NCBI RefSeq assembly: GCF_031599675.1
Contig: NZ_CP134223.1
Span: forward strand, 4,774,001-4,838,000
Source of the DNA: Paenibacillus pedocola
GTDB lineage: Bacteria > Bacillota > Bacilli > Paenibacillales > Paenibacillaceae
Direction of reading: 5' to 3'
Length of the DNA stretch: 64,000 nucleotides
Below are positions 8,474 through 17,497 of this stretch, piece after piece. Made by a program: the position numbers and the translations under genes. The notes below the pieces were generated by a model, which saw nothing but the letters and a program-made list of their open reading frames with translations, did not search any database and was not told the origin of the DNA. Within the stretch, counting starts at the first letter, position 1, and each line of letters begins with the position of its first letter.

Positions 8474-9465
8474 ACGTACTGCACCTCCTTGGCCATCGAA
8501 TGCAGATTCCAGCAGCGCGCCATATGGGTTTCGCTGAATTCTGTGGCGCCGGGATCGATTTGTTCGCACACATGCATTGCTTCGCCGCAACGCGCAGAGA
8601 ACGGACAGCCGATCGGCGGCTTAATCAGATCCGGGGGAGTACCGATGATCGGAATCAGCGGCTCGCCCTTCTTTTGGTCCAGACGCGGCATTGACCGCAG
8701 AAGACCTTTAGTGTAAGGATGCTGCGGATTTTTGAAGATTTCCCACCGCGTACCAGTTTCCACTACTTCACCGGCATACATAACGATGACCCGGTCACAC
8801 ATGCCGGCAACCACTCCGAGATCATGTGTGATCAGGATAATGGAGGTCCCAAGCTTTTGCTGCATCTCTTTCATAACATCCATGATTTGCGCCTGAATGG
8901 TTACATCAAGCGCCGTTGTCGGCTCGTCCGCAATGAGCAGAGCCGGGCGGCAGGCTAGTGCAATAGCGATCATCACACGCTGACGCATACCGCCGGAGAA
9001 TTCGTGGGGATATTGGTAAAAGCGAGCCTCCGCATTTTTGATACCTACTAATTTAAGCATCTCAATACCTTGCTTGGTCGCTTCGGCCGCTGACATTTTC
9101 TGATGTTTGATCAAAACTTCGGTTATCTGTTTGCCCACTTTGATAGTTGGGTTTAAAGAAGTCATCGGGTCTTGAAATATCATGCCAATATCTTTGCCGC
9201 GAATATGTTCCATTTGTTTCATGCTTTTGTCCAGCAGATTCTGTCCTTGAAAAATAATTTCACCCTTTTTCACTTTCGAGGGCGGGGTAGGGATCAGGCG
9301 CATAATCGATTGTGCGGTAACACTCTTGCCACTGCCGGATTCACCGACAATAGCAACCGTTTCGCCTTTGCCTACTTCAAAATTCATACCGCGGACAGCC
9401 TGTACTTCTCCGCCTTTCACAAAAAAGGAGACATGCAAATCCTTGACTTGCAGAATGGGTTCCAT
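8470..9465 (-). CDS. oppD: Oligopeptide ABC transporter ATP-binding protein OppD
   Basis: 331 residues. Walker A GESGSGKS (41-48), signature SGGMRQR, Walker B IADEP and the C-terminal peptide-transporter extension with the cysteine motif GCPFSARC...C are all present; those cysteines bind an Fe-S cluster in characterised OppD-type proteins. The start ATG at 9465 follows AGGGG by 10 bp; a TTG one codon earlier is less likely. It lies 13 bp downstream of oppC and overlaps oppF. Confidence 0.96.
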   Translation of the reverse strand: MEPILQVKDLHVSFFVKGGEVQAVRGMNFEVGKGETVAIVGESGSGKSVTAQSIMRLIPTPPSKVKKGEIIFQGQNLLDKSMKQMEHIRGKDIGMIFQDPMTSLNPTIKVGKQITEVLIKHQKMSAAEATKQGIEMLKLVGIKNAEARFYQYPHEFSGGMRQRVMIAIALACRPALLIADEPTTALDVTIQAQIMDVMKEMQQKLGTSIILITHDLGVVAGMCDRVIVMYAGEVVETGTRWEIFKNPQHPYTKGLLRSMPRLDQKKGEPLIPIIGTPPDLIKPPIGCPFSARCGEAMHVCEQIDPGATEFSETHMARCWNLHSMAKEVQYV

Positions 9466-9478
9466 CAACGTTCATCCC

Positions 9479-10426
9479 CTATTTTTTCAATTTAGGATCC
9501 AGCGCATCACGAAGGCCGTCACCAAAAATGTTAAAGGAAAGCATGATCAAACTTACCAGGATAGCCGGGAACAGGAAGCGCCACGGATAGTACAGCCAGC
9601 CGGTCAGTGAGTCATTGATCATCGATCCCAGGGAAGCGACAGGAGCCTGTACACCAAGTCCAAGGAAGCTTAGGAATGCTTCAGCAAAAATTGCATTTGG
9701 TACGGATAAAGTAATCGTTACGATAATAGGTCCGACCGCATTAGGCAGCAGGTGACGGAACAACAGTCTTTTGGAGCCTGCACCCATTGAGCGTGAAGCA
9801 AGAACGAACTCGCGGTTCTTGAGCTGCATAATCTCACCGCGTACAATCCAGGACATATTGATCCAGCCCGTAATGGTCAAGGCCAGGATAATGGTACCAA
9901 GACTTGGCTCCATTACAACCAGCAGCAGGATAACAACCAAAAGGTAAGGAATGGCGTATAAAATTTCCGAGAACTTATTCATGATGTTGTCGACACGGCC
10001 ACCGAAGTAACCCATAATACCGCCGTAAATAACACCGATCAAAAGGTCGATTGCCGCAGCAGCCAAACCTACGATAAGCGAGATACGCGCTCCATACCAG
10101 GTACGTACGAAGATGTCACGGCCAAGATCATCAGTACCGAAGAAATGATCACCTGAAGGAGGCTTGTTGGTATTGAGCAAATCATTTGAATAATAATTAT
10201 ATTTTGAGAAAAGCGGTGCGAAAATCGCAGCCAGTACGATCAAGCCCAGAATACCTAGAGCAGTCATTGCCATTTTATTCTGGCGTAGCCGCTGCCAGGA
10301 ATCCTGCCAAGCGGAAAGACTTTCACGCTGAATAACCTCTGCCTGCTTCTCGTCAATCCCGATTTTACGGAAATCTTCCGGTTTCAGGTTCGCCTCAAGC
10401 GATACCAGGTTTTTGTCAGATGCCAA
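9479..10426 (-). CDS. oppC: Oligopeptide ABC transporter permease OppC
   Basis: 315 residues. The N-terminal OppC extension contains one membrane segment (about 56-75) and is followed by the permease domain with five further segments and an EAA-type loop (SRSMGAGSKRLLFRHLLPN). The start is TTG at 10426, 8 bp after AAAGGAGG, and that ribosome site lies inside the 3' end of oppB. It forms the channel with OppB. Confidence 0.96.
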   Translation of the reverse strand: MASDKNLVSLEANLKPEDFRKIGIDEKQAEVIQRESLSAWQDSWQRLRQNKMAMTALGILGLIVLAAIFAPLFSKYNYYSNDLLNTNKPPSGDHFFGTDDLGRDIFVRTWYGARISLIVGLAAAAIDLLIGVIYGGIMGYFGGRVDNIMNKFSEILYAIPYLLVVILLLVVMEPSLGTIILALTITGWINMSWIVRGEIMQLKNREFVLASRSMGAGSKRLLFRHLLPNAVGPIIVTITLSVPNAIFAEAFLSFLGLGVQAPVASLGSMINDSLTGWLYYPWRFLFPAILVSLIMLSFNIFGDGLRDALDPKLKK

Positions 10427-10429
10427 TCT

Positions 10430-11368
10430 TTAGCCCTCCTTTCCTCCAGTTAGTTTGATCCGCGGATCTACGAATACGTAGGCAATATCTGTGATAAAAC
10501 GGGCGAGCATGAGCAATACGCCGTAGAAAATCGTAATCCCCATAATAACCGTATAGTCGCGGACACCAATGGCTTCCACAAACTGCTTACCGATACCGCC
10601 AATCCCGAAGATTTGCTCGATAACTACCGAACCGGTTACAACGTTAGCAGTCATTGGTCCGAGGTAAGTTACAACCGGCAGAATCCCGTTGCGCAATACG
10701 TGACGGCTCAAAATTGCAGCCCAGCTGAGTCCCTTAGCTTTTGCCGTCTTAATATAATCGGCATGGAGCACCTCCAGCATGCTGGAACGGGTCAAACGGG
10801 CTATAAAGGCTATCGGCTGCGCCGAGAGCGCTGCTACAGGAAGAATATAATAGAGCGGACCCTTGAAACCGGAGACAGGTAACCAGGAAAGTTTTGCGGC
10901 AAAAACATATTGAAGCAAGGATGCAACAACAAAGCTCGGGACCGCAATCCCTAATACCGCAAGCACCATTGCAGCACTGTCTATAAACTTCCGGTGATAA
11001 AGTGCAGCAATCATACCTAGAAGTACTCCGACAATAACCGACACAATAATTGCGACGACTCCCAGCTTTAAGGACGATGAAAAGGTTTGACCGATCAAGT
11101 GTGTAACGTCCTGGTTCAAACGTTTCATAGATACACCAAGGTCACCCTGGGCAATGTCACCCAAATACTTAAAATACTGATGATAGAGCGGCTTGTCCAG
11201 ACCATACTGCTCATATAAACGCGCTTTTATTTCCGGCGGAACTTTCTTCTCAGAAGTAAACGGGTCCCCCGGAATAGCTTTCATCAGAAAAAAGGTCGCT
11301 GAAATTAACACAAACAACGATACAAGCATGTAAAACAACTTATTAGCAACATAACGAACCATCCCCAT
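10430..11368 (-). CDS. oppB: Oligopeptide ABC transporter permease OppB
   Basis: 312 residues with six membrane segments. The OppB N-terminal motif IPGDPF and the EAA loop (KTAKAKGLSWAAILSRHVLRN) are visible. The start is chosen at the ATG of MGMVRY (11368), 5 bp after AAGGAGG; the second ATG at 11362 (11 bp) is also possible. It is the second gene of the operon, about 225 bp after oppA with a strong terminator in between, so its expression probably depends on partial read-through or its own promoter. Confidence 0.95.
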   Translation of the reverse strand: MGMVRYVANKLFYMLVSLFVLISATFFLMKAIPGDPFTSEKKVPPEIKARLYEQYGLDKPLYHQYFKYLGDIAQGDLGVSMKRLNQDVTHLIGQTFSSSLKLGVVAIIVSVIVGVLLGMIAALYHRKFIDSAAMVLAVLGIAVPSFVVASLLQYVFAAKLSWLPVSGFKGPLYYILPVAALSAQPIAFIARLTRSSMLEVLHADYIKTAKAKGLSWAAILSRHVLRNGILPVVTYLGPMTANVVTGSVVIEQIFGIGGIGKQFVEAIGVRDYTVIMGITIFYGVLLMLARFITDIAYVFVDPRIKLTGGKEG

Positions 11369-11487
11369 CAACACCTCCTTCGACAATTTTTTTAGGCACA
11401 CAAACTGATTTTATGAAAAAAACGGCAGTTTGTCTATTTTCTATTTTTGTAAACAAGAGTAAACATTAACAAATTGCCTGAAATGCA

Positions 11488-11525
11488 AAAAAAAGGGATA
11501 TATATGGAATTCCACATATATATCC
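11488..11525 (-). terminator. Terminator between oppA and oppB
   Basis: An 11-bp AT-rich stem GGGATATATAT / ATATATATCCC (11496-11525) is followed on the minus strand by eight T. The position after oppA and before oppBCDF suggests attenuation giving more binding protein than transporter, a common pattern in peptide operons. Confidence 0.8.
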
Positions 11526-11593
11526 CGAAGTGTAAAGCTACCTTCAGACAACCACTATTTAGTTAAGATTACTGAAGGATCTAAAATTTATTC

Positions 11594-13318
11594 TTAGTGC
11601 TCGAGCAGGTAAGCACGAGTGAAGTCGATTGCACCGCTGAAGTCAAGAGTTACACCTTTGAGGTAATCTTTAGTCAAGGAGTTGTTGGTGTAGTAGTAGA
11701 ACGGAATCACGATCATATCATCTTGAATGATCATTTTCTCAGCTTTAGCAAACATTTCCTGACGTGCTGCCAAGTCGGAGCTTGCTTTAGCGTCAGCGAT
11801 CAGCTTGTCATACTCAGGGTTAGCATAACCAGTATCATTGTTACCGCCGTCTGTTACGAACATATCCAGGAAGGTCATTGGATCATTGTAATCCGCAGTC
11901 CAGCCGGCACGTGCAACTTGGAAGTTCTGATTTTGACGGTTGTCAATGAATACTGCCCATTCCTGGTTAACAGTATTTACAGTGATGCCCAGAGCATTTT
12001 TCCACATATCAGCTACAGCCAAAGCGATTTTCTTGTGGCCTTCACTAGTGTTGTAAGTCAATTCAACTGGTGGCAGTTCAGTCAGACCTTCTTCAGCCAG
12101 ACCTTCAGCAAGCAATTTCTTAGCTGCTTCTGTATCTTCTGTGAAGTAGTTGTCTTTAATAGCATTGCGGTATTCGCCGTCAGCGCCAGCGATACCCGGA
12201 GGTACGAAGCCATATGCTGGAAGCTGTCCACCCAGTGTTACATTGTCGATCAGCGCTTGGCGGTTAACAGTCATCGCCAGAGCTTTACGGATTTTAGCGT
12301 TATCGAAAGGTTTTTCTGTGATGTTAAATTCATAATAGTATACAGCTGCAATACCTTTTCTATTGAACTCATTAGGAAGCTCTTTTTGTACAATTGGTAG
12401 CTGTTCTTGCGGGATTTCACCGTGTGGTGCACCAGCGCGGTCAAGTTCGCCGTTCTTGTAGCTCAGCAGTTCAGTTGCGCCGCTGTTTACAAGGGAGAAG
12501 TCGATTTTGCTAAGTTTAATGGATGCAGCATCCCAATATTTTTCATTCTTAGTTACTTGCAGGGATTGACCAGTAGTCCACTCGGTCAATGTGAAAGCAC
12601 CATTAGTGATCATAGTGTCTTTGTTAGTTGCCCATTTAGGATTACCCTCAACGGATTTGTGTACAGGGTAATAAGTATAGAAGGACAGAAGACCAAGGAA
12701 GTATGGAGTTGGTGCTTTCAGCGTAACTTCAAGAGTTTTCGCATCAACAGCTTTTACGCCAACTTCGTTGAAATCTGTAACTTTCTTAGTGTAGTACTCT
12801 TCAGCATTTTTCAGGTAGTACAATTGATAAGCGTAAGGTGCAGTCGGATCAGTGTTAGGATCCAGCACGATTTTCCATGCGCGAACGAAGTCAGCAGCTT
12901 CTACTGGGTCGCCGTTGCTCCATACTGCATCACGCAGGTGGAAGGTATATACCAGACCGTCAGCGGAAACATCCCATTTCTCAGCGATACCTGGCTCAGC
13001 TTGGCCAGTTTCGTCATTCATGCGAGTCAAGCCTTCGTACATAGTTTTCAGGACAGTGTTTGCTTGGCTGTCTTGAGCTTGTGCAGGGTCAAATGTAGGT
13101 GGCTCTGCGCTCAGGTTTACTCTAAGCGTTTGGTCAGCAGCCAATTTCTCGTCACCAGTGTTGCCTGTGTTTGTACCTGCATTGTCTGTAGCCGTGGCGT
13201 TGTTAGTCGCGGCAGCGTTGTTGCCATTGTTTGCATTGTTCGATCCGCAACCAGCAAGCACTGTGCCGATTACCAGAACAATTGCAATCATGAGCAAAAG
13301 ACTTTTACTCTTCTTCAT
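11594..13318 (-). CDS. oppA: Oligopeptide-binding lipoprotein OppA
   Basis: 574 residues. A signal peptide ends in the lipobox LAGC (about residues 21-24), so the protein should be lipidated and anchored outside the membrane. A low-complexity N/A/T linker (about 26-50) is followed by an SBP_bac_5 domain with the family segment EKWDVSADGLVYTFHLRD and a C-terminal IIPFYYY region. It captures extracellular peptides for OppBCDF, and in sporulating bacilli such systems also import signalling peptides. It is the first gene of the operon. Confidence 0.95.
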   Translation of the reverse strand: MKKSKSLLLMIAIVLVIGTVLAGCGSNNANNGNNAAATNNATATDNAGTNTGNTGDEKLAADQTLRVNLSAEPPTFDPAQAQDSQANTVLKTMYEGLTRMNDETGQAEPGIAEKWDVSADGLVYTFHLRDAVWSNGDPVEAADFVRAWKIVLDPNTDPTAPYAYQLYYLKNAEEYYTKKVTDFNEVGVKAVDAKTLEVTLKAPTPYFLGLLSFYTYYPVHKSVEGNPKWATNKDTMITNGAFTLTEWTTGQSLQVTKNEKYWDAASIKLSKIDFSLVNSGATELLSYKNGELDRAGAPHGEIPQEQLPIVQKELPNEFNRKGIAAVYYYEFNITEKPFDNAKIRKALAMTVNRQALIDNVTLGGQLPAYGFVPPGIAGADGEYRNAIKDNYFTEDTEAAKKLLAEGLAEEGLTELPPVELTYNTSEGHKKIALAVADMWKNALGITVNTVNQEWAVFIDNRQNQNFQVARAGWTADYNDPMTFLDMFVTDGGNNDTGYANPEYDKLIADAKASSDLAARQEMFAKAEKMIIQDDMIVIPFYYYTNNSLTKDYLKGVTLDFSGAIDFTRAYLLEH

Positions 13319-13359
13319 CTAGCAGTTCCCCCTAAATAGAATGTGGTATATGGTTTATG

Positions 13360-13365
13360 ATTATA
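13360..13365 (-). promoter_or_regulatory. Candidate -10 element of oppA
   Basis: A consensus TATAAT lies on the minus strand 42 bp before the oppA start. No good -35 is seen 16-18 bp upstream, so this is tentative. Confidence 0.35.
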
Positions 13366-13468
13366 CAACCAGTGGTCAAAAAAATCTAGAGCAATATTTT
13401 CTGAAAACACATTTTTTTTAAAACTTAAAAATTTTGTGACATTGACGCTTCACCGGAGCAGTGGAACA

Positions 13469-13855
13469 TTACATCGCTTGTGATATGTATTGAATGAGGA
13501 CGACAACCATAAAAAGTACATACATGGAACTTAAAAAAAAGAAGGATAGCCTCCAAACCGCCCGGAATAACCGCTTCCCGTCCACCTTTCCTTTAATCCG
13601 GTTTTGGGCTCCGCCAATCAGTCCAGCGGATATTAATACAATAAGTAGTATAAAGTAAAAACCGAACTTCGCATGAAAGAGGATGTTGAATAAAGCTGAA
13701 ACCGATAATAATAAAAATAATGTGGTTATGTCCATTGCCAGTAAAAAGTTCTTTCTTTTATCCTGTTTGAGGCCCATTCCAATCAAATAAACGATAAAAA
13801 AGGGAACAACCGGAATTACACCTAATGTAATAAATGAATTTTGCAATAACTCCAA
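13469..13855 (-). CDS. DUF3397 family membrane protein
   Basis: 128 residues with four predicted membrane segments (about 10-27, 40-61, 65-83, 104-124) separated by short basic loops. DUF3397 proteins of unknown function are encoded next to the YlbQ/PanE-like reductase in Bacillales, as here. TTG start at 13855 after GAGAGGTGAG; panE ends 6 bp upstream, so the two are cotranscribed. There is no enzymatic motif. Confidence 0.8.
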   Translation of the reverse strand: MELLQNSFITLGVIPVVPFFIVYLIGMGLKQDKRKNFLLAMDITTLFLLLSVSALFNILFHAKFGFYFILLIVLISAGLIGGAQNRIKGKVDGKRLFRAVWRLSFFFLSSMYVLFMVVVLIQYISQAM

Positions 13856-13861
13856 ACAGCC

Positions 13862-14839
13862 TCACCTCTCTCTCGCACTCATGCCTTCAACAAGCTGGCA
13901 AATCCAGCGATGCAGTGGAACCTGAATCCCCCGGCGCTCTGCCAGATCCACAATGCTTCCGTTAATCCAGCGGATTTCTGTTGCTCTTGAGGAGAGCACA
14001 TCGGCAAGCATCGAGGAGATATTGCCTGAGGTTGCCTGGCATACTTCTATAATGCTGTCCCAGGCATTCTCCTCATGAGCAATTCCGCAGGCATCAAATA
14101 CAGTAATCGCTTCCGCATACAGTTCCTTCATGACCAGCAGCCGCTGTTCAGAAGCCAGCAGTTCACCGTTCTGTATACGCCACACCGCCGTAAGCGGATT
14201 GATCACAGCATTGATTAAGAGCTTCCGGTAAATCATGGTATTCACTTCTTTCGACACAGAGGCGGAGAATCCTGCTGTTAGGAGTGTGTCCACCAAACTT
14301 ATTGCTGCCGGAGCATGTACCGTTATGTCCGGTTCAGGACTAGTCCCGCCGAATCCCCCTTTCCCTATCCATGTTTCCCCACTGCCAGCATGAATAACCT
14401 TTGTTAATGTCTTCCTCTTAGCCGCTTCTGTAGTCACTGCTGCCCAGATAGACGCATAAGGCATTAGCTCCTGCAGCCGTTCCAGGTGTCCGCATCCATT
14501 TTGAAAACAAACCATTTGCAGGCTTTTGTTCTTTAAAGGAAACAGCATTTCAGGCAACTTCTCATGAAAAGCCTGCTGCTTGAGTGTGATGACCAGCCAA
14601 TCCCCAGGCTCTCGCAGGATAGTATCCGCAAATGCACTTGCCGGAGCAGCAAAGATCTCCTTCCCCGGGATGAAGACCGGTGCTGTTCCGTCCTCATAGC
14701 TGACTGTTAATCCCTCCTTTTTCAGCGCTTCTGACTGTTCTGAACTTCTGCACCATATTCTGATCCGGGCTCCGGCATGGATAAGCTTACCCGCCAGCAG
14801 CAGCCCCAATGATCCTGCACCGATAATATCAATTATCAT
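13862..14839 (-). CDS. 2-dehydropantoate 2-reductase (ketopantoate reductase family)
   Basis: 325 residues. The N-terminal Rossmann motif GAGSLGLLLAGKL (about 7-19) binds NADPH; the central KQQAFHEKLP and FQNGCGH segments and the helical C-terminal domain with KLLINAVINPLTA carrying the catalytic Lys are typical of PanE/ApbA. The reaction reduces ketopantoate to pantoate in CoA synthesis. In B. subtilis the ortholog by position is ylbQ, upstream of bshC; whether this paralog or another gene supplies pantoate cannot be told here. Confidence 0.88.
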   Translation of the reverse strand: MIIDIIGAGSLGLLLAGKLIHAGARIRIWCRSSEQSEALKKEGLTVSYEDGTAPVFIPGKEIFAAPASAFADTILREPGDWLVITLKQQAFHEKLPEMLFPLKNKSLQMVCFQNGCGHLERLQELMPYASIWAAVTTEAAKRKTLTKVIHAGSGETWIGKGGFGGTSPEPDITVHAPAAISLVDTLLTAGFSASVSKEVNTMIYRKLLINAVINPLTAVWRIQNGELLASEQRLLVMKELYAEAITVFDACGIAHEENAWDSIIEVCQATSGNISSMLADVLSSRATEIRWINGSIVDLAERRGIQVPLHRWICQLVEGMSARER

Positions 14840-14974
14840 GCTTACTAACGCATCCTTCCAATAATTTCCCTCATTATAGCCCGCTGCTGCTTACGAAAGC
14901 AAAAATAAAAGCCGCAATACGTTTGCCGGGCGGCATTCGTTTGCGGCTTATAACCGGGACAGACTGTTATTCCA

Positions 14975-15625
14975 TTATTCAATCCGTTCCAGATTTCCGT
15001 TCGCATCCATTTTGAATCTTGTTTTCATTTCTTCTTCCTCTTCATTAAGGAACGCAAGTCTGCGGGCCCGGTCCATAATTTGAATTAAAGCCTTATAATC
15101 ATCGTTCACAACACGATAATCACTCTGAGCCAGATTCACTTCTTTGGATAAGCGCTCATTTTCTGCCCGAAGCTCCGTTAATTCGTCTTCCTTCTCGCGC
15201 AAATCACGCTCGAGCATTTTCAGCTGGCGGCCTGCTTCCTGAAAGGTTCCCTTCCACTGTCTCAGGAACCGGATCACCGCGTCGATGGATAAGGTGCTTT
15301 CGTTCAGCCCTTCGCTTCGCCCATATTCCTCATCAATGTCTCCAAGAATCAGTCCGGCAACTTGTGCTCCTCTGTTCACTGGCTGCTTTTTCAGGTAGCT
15401 CCGCTTCTGGCGCTGGCCTTTAGCAATACTAATAGCATCCTCATAGCTTTTACGGACACAGCTGTTCCAGCGAAATCCGCATGCCGCCGAGGTTCGGCCA
15501 ATCTTTTCTCCCACCTCTTCAAAAGCAGCAAGCTGTGTGCTGCCTTCCCGGATATGACGCAGCGTTATTTCTGCCAATATCAAATCATCTTCCGCGCTCC
15601 AAGCGTCCTGTCTAACGGCTGTCAT
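14975..15625 (-). CDS. RsfA/YlbO-family sporulation transcription factor
   Basis: 216 residues. The N-terminal Myb/SANT-like domain (about 5-60) contains WSAEDDLILAE and GRTSAACGFRWNSCVRKSY, the RsfA/YlbO (GerR) pattern. A coiled coil follows (about 115-185). RsfA-type proteins modulate sigma-F or sigma-E regulon genes in the forespore or mother cell. The start ATG at 15625 lies 10 bp after AGGAGG. The order rsfA-like, panE-like, DUF3397, bshC matches ylbO-ylbQ-yllA of B. subtilis apart from the inserted opp operon. Confidence 0.88.
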   Translation of the reverse strand: MTAVRQDAWSAEDDLILAEITLRHIREGSTQLAAFEEVGEKIGRTSAACGFRWNSCVRKSYEDAISIAKGQRQKRSYLKKQPVNRGAQVAGLILGDIDEEYGRSEGLNESTLSIDAVIRFLRQWKGTFQEAGRQLKMLERDLREKEDELTELRAENERLSKEVNLAQSDYRVVNDDYKALIQIMDRARRLAFLNEEEEEMKTRFKMDANGNLERIE

Positions 15626-15820
15626 AAAGCCTAACCCTCCTAACAACATCTTGAAATAACCATCTTCATAACCGGCAGCTCCGCCGGATAGTGAATAGGA
15701 TAAAAGCTGCTTACTCCATTTCTATGCCTCTGCTAGAGTTCATAGAATCTATTTGATACTAAATTGTATTTCCATTTTGTTTAAACCTCATACGCACAGA
15801 GCTATAAATTCTCGTTTCGG

Positions 15821-15838
15821 GACTAATCCGAATTAGTC
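15821..15838. promoter_or_regulatory. 18-bp inverted repeat, possible operator
   Basis: A perfect 7-bp inverted repeat GACTAAT / ATTAGTC with a 4-bp centre lies in the divergent intergenic region, 54 bp upstream of the DUF2626 -35. It has no T-tract, so an operator is more likely than a terminator. The binding protein is unknown. Confidence 0.4.
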
Positions 15839-15891
15839 AATTGCAAAAATCATATTTATTATATAAATGCTAATTTTTTTCAATGAATTCG

Positions 15892-15920
15892 TTTACAGCT
15901 TTTTGTCCAGCAGTTATAAT
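15892..15920 (+). promoter_or_regulatory. Sigma-A promoter of the DUF2626 gene
   Basis: TTTACA (15892-15897), a 17-bp spacer and TATAAT (15915-15920). It lies 52 bp before the TTG start of the DUF2626 gene. Confidence 0.75.
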
Positions 15921-15972
15921 AGATCCAAAGAAGTACTTTTCGGGAACCATTTCTAAGAAGGGGGCTACTCTC

Positions 15973-16209
15973 TTGGACCGTATGTTTCGCGTATTGGGTT
16001 TTTTCACGCTCGCTATCGGGCTTATGGCTTTCGCCGGCGATTTAACCGAAATGGCATTGCTCTTCTTTTTGCAAACGGCCTTTTTTGTTGTGCTGGGTTA
16101 TATGAAATTTACGGAAAAGACTTATATTCTGCTCTTCTGGGGCTATATGATTCTGACGTTCACCGGCTTCAGCTACTGGACTGTCTTTAAGATGGGACTG
16201 CCGCTGTAA
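15973..16209 (+). CDS. DUF2626 family membrane protein
   Basis: 78 residues beginning MDRMFRVLGFF from a TTG at 15973, 8 bp after AAGGGGG. It has two or three hydrophobic segments (about 5-24, 30-45, 50-68). This start and length match the Bacillales DUF2626 family (YqgY-like), whose function is unknown. A sigma-A promoter lies upstream and a strong terminator downstream, so it is monocistronic. Confidence 0.85.
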   Translation: MDRMFRVLGFFTLAIGLMAFAGDLTEMALLFFLQTAFFVVLGYMKFTEKTYILLFWGYMILTFTGFSYWTVFKMGLPL

Positions 16210-16227
16210 CCCACTATTTCAACAAGT

Positions 16228-16272
16228 AAAAACGGAGGTGCTCCTTGATACAAGGAACAGCCTCCGTTTTTT
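16228..16272 (+). terminator. Terminator after the DUF2626 gene
   Basis: A long stem AAAACGGAGG...CTCCTTG / CAAGGA...CCTCCGTTTT with an ATA loop and a terminal T run. Confidence 0.9.
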
Positions 16273-16363
16273 GTGTGCTCTTTTGACAGAACGGGGTATG
16301 ATATTTTAACAGGACAAAACATATTATTAGTACATACCTATCTATTATGCAAAAGGTGGTGGT

Positions 16364-17497
16364 GTGGTGCTCTCCCGCAATAAGGCAATCCGAAGGTTCA
16401 GCGTTTTGCTCATTCTAATGATTCTCACTATACTGCCGCTGTCGTCTACAGCTTATCTTTCGGCCGGCCCCGGCTCCATCACCTCATCTCCGCCTATCAT
16501 CCCGGATAATGATGAAACCCGGAGGCTGCTGGAGCAGACCCTGTCATCTACCGAAATCGAAAAGGAAATTGCCAGAATTACCGCAGAGCAAGCCGTTCTC
16601 GAGCGAAAAGTGGAAATGTTAAAAAAACAGGCCACCGCTAAGCAAACCGCGATACTCGATCAGCAGCAGCGCGCTGGTGCTATTGTACGTTCTTATTATA
16701 TGGGAGAGAGAGACGGGCTGCTTGCTGCAGTGCTCTCGGCAAAAAGCATCGGGCGGATGCTTGCCCTATATGATTATTATGAGATCATTATCGGGCGGGA
16801 CCATGATATCCTGAGGCAGTATGAAGGGGAATATAAAGACTTGAAGTCGACTCTGGCTGCTGCAGAACGCAGTTCCAAAGAGCTTGCAGAGCTTAAAACA
16901 GCTTTGGAGGATCAGAAAACGCGGGTTGCCGCGCTGAATGAAGAGATCGAGGGGGGTATCTCAGCCAGCAGTGACCCTGAAAGCATGAGCGCTCTGCTGG
17001 ACGAGTTTACAAAGTACTGGGAAAATATCGGCCTTCATGAAGTAAAAACTTATTTCAAAGCCCTTTCCTCGGCCATGAATCATCTTCCGCAATTTGTCCA
17101 GAGCCGGGATGGCATTCTGACCCGTAAAGGAATGACTTACAATCTGGCGCTAAAGGAAGAGGATCTGAACGAATTTCTGGTGTCGCAAAATAAGCTGTTC
17201 CAGGATTTCGGCTTTCATTTCAATAACGGTAACGTGACTGCTTCCGGATCAAGCGGCGGTTTAACACTCACCCTGACAGGCCATTACTCGATAGAATCCG
17301 AGCCGGTTAACGCACTGATGTTCCATATCGATAATGTCGTGTTTAACGGTTTGGAGCTGCCTGAGTCCACCCGCCAGGATCTGGAGGATGAATTCGATCT
17401 CGGCTTCTATCCGGAGAAGATTGTTTCCTTCCTGCATGCGACAACTGTGGAGAGTAAAGATGGTGTGCTATATGTGAAGCTCTCCATCTCATTCTGA
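16364..17497 (+). CDS. Secreted coiled-coil protein of unknown function
   Basis: 377 residues from GTG at 16364 (a second GTG follows directly) after AAGGTGG. An N-terminal hydrophobic segment (about 12-32) is a signal peptide or anchor. Residues about 50-205 are coiled coil with the pattern seen in the N-terminal part of PcsB/CwlO/EnvC-like peptidoglycan hydrolase regulators (AGAIVRSYYMGERDGLLAAVLSAKSI). The C-terminal half (about 215-377) has no recognised catalytic motif such as NlpC/P60 or LytM. Its 3' end overlaps the convergent solute-binding protein gene by 9 bp. A cell-wall role is an inference from the coiled-coil type only. Confidence 0.75.
   Translation: MVLSRNKAIRRFSVLLILMILTILPLSSTAYLSAGPGSITSSPPIIPDNDETRRLLEQTLSSTEIEKEIARITAEQAVLERKVEMLKKQATAKQTAILDQQQRAGAIVRSYYMGERDGLLAAVLSAKSIGRMLALYDYYEIIIGRDHDILRQYEGEYKDLKSTLAAAERSSKELAELKTALEDQKTRVAALNEEIEGGISASSDPESMSALLDEFTKYWENIGLHEVKTYFKALSSAMNHLPQFVQSRDGILTRKGMTYNLALKEEDLNEFLVSQNKLFQDFGFHFNNGNVTASGSSGGLTLTLTGHYSIESEPVNALMFHIDNVVFNGLELPESTRQDLEDEFDLGFYPEKIVSFLHATTVESKDGVLYVKLSISF

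Larger units (their letters stand above)
15626..15972. other. Intergenic region between rsfA-like and DUF2626 genes
   Basis: 347 bp between divergent genes. It holds an 18-bp inverted repeat GACTAAT-CCGA-ATTAGTC (15821-15838), an AT-rich tract, and the plus-strand promoter described separately. I see no further gene. Confidence 0.6.

Noticed and set aside
8474..8590. Longer N-terminus of oppF
   Set aside because: It lies entirely within oppD in another frame, and the TTG at 8473 has a proper ribosome site.
11597..13339. Long open frames on the strand opposite oppA
   Set aside because: They are shadows of oppA codon usage; oppA has a lipobox, ribosome site and clear family identity.
16276..16363. 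Sigma-A promoter before the coiled-coil protein gene
   Set aside because: A perfect TTGACA is present near 16284, but the only good -10 (TATGAT) is about 8 bp away, too close.
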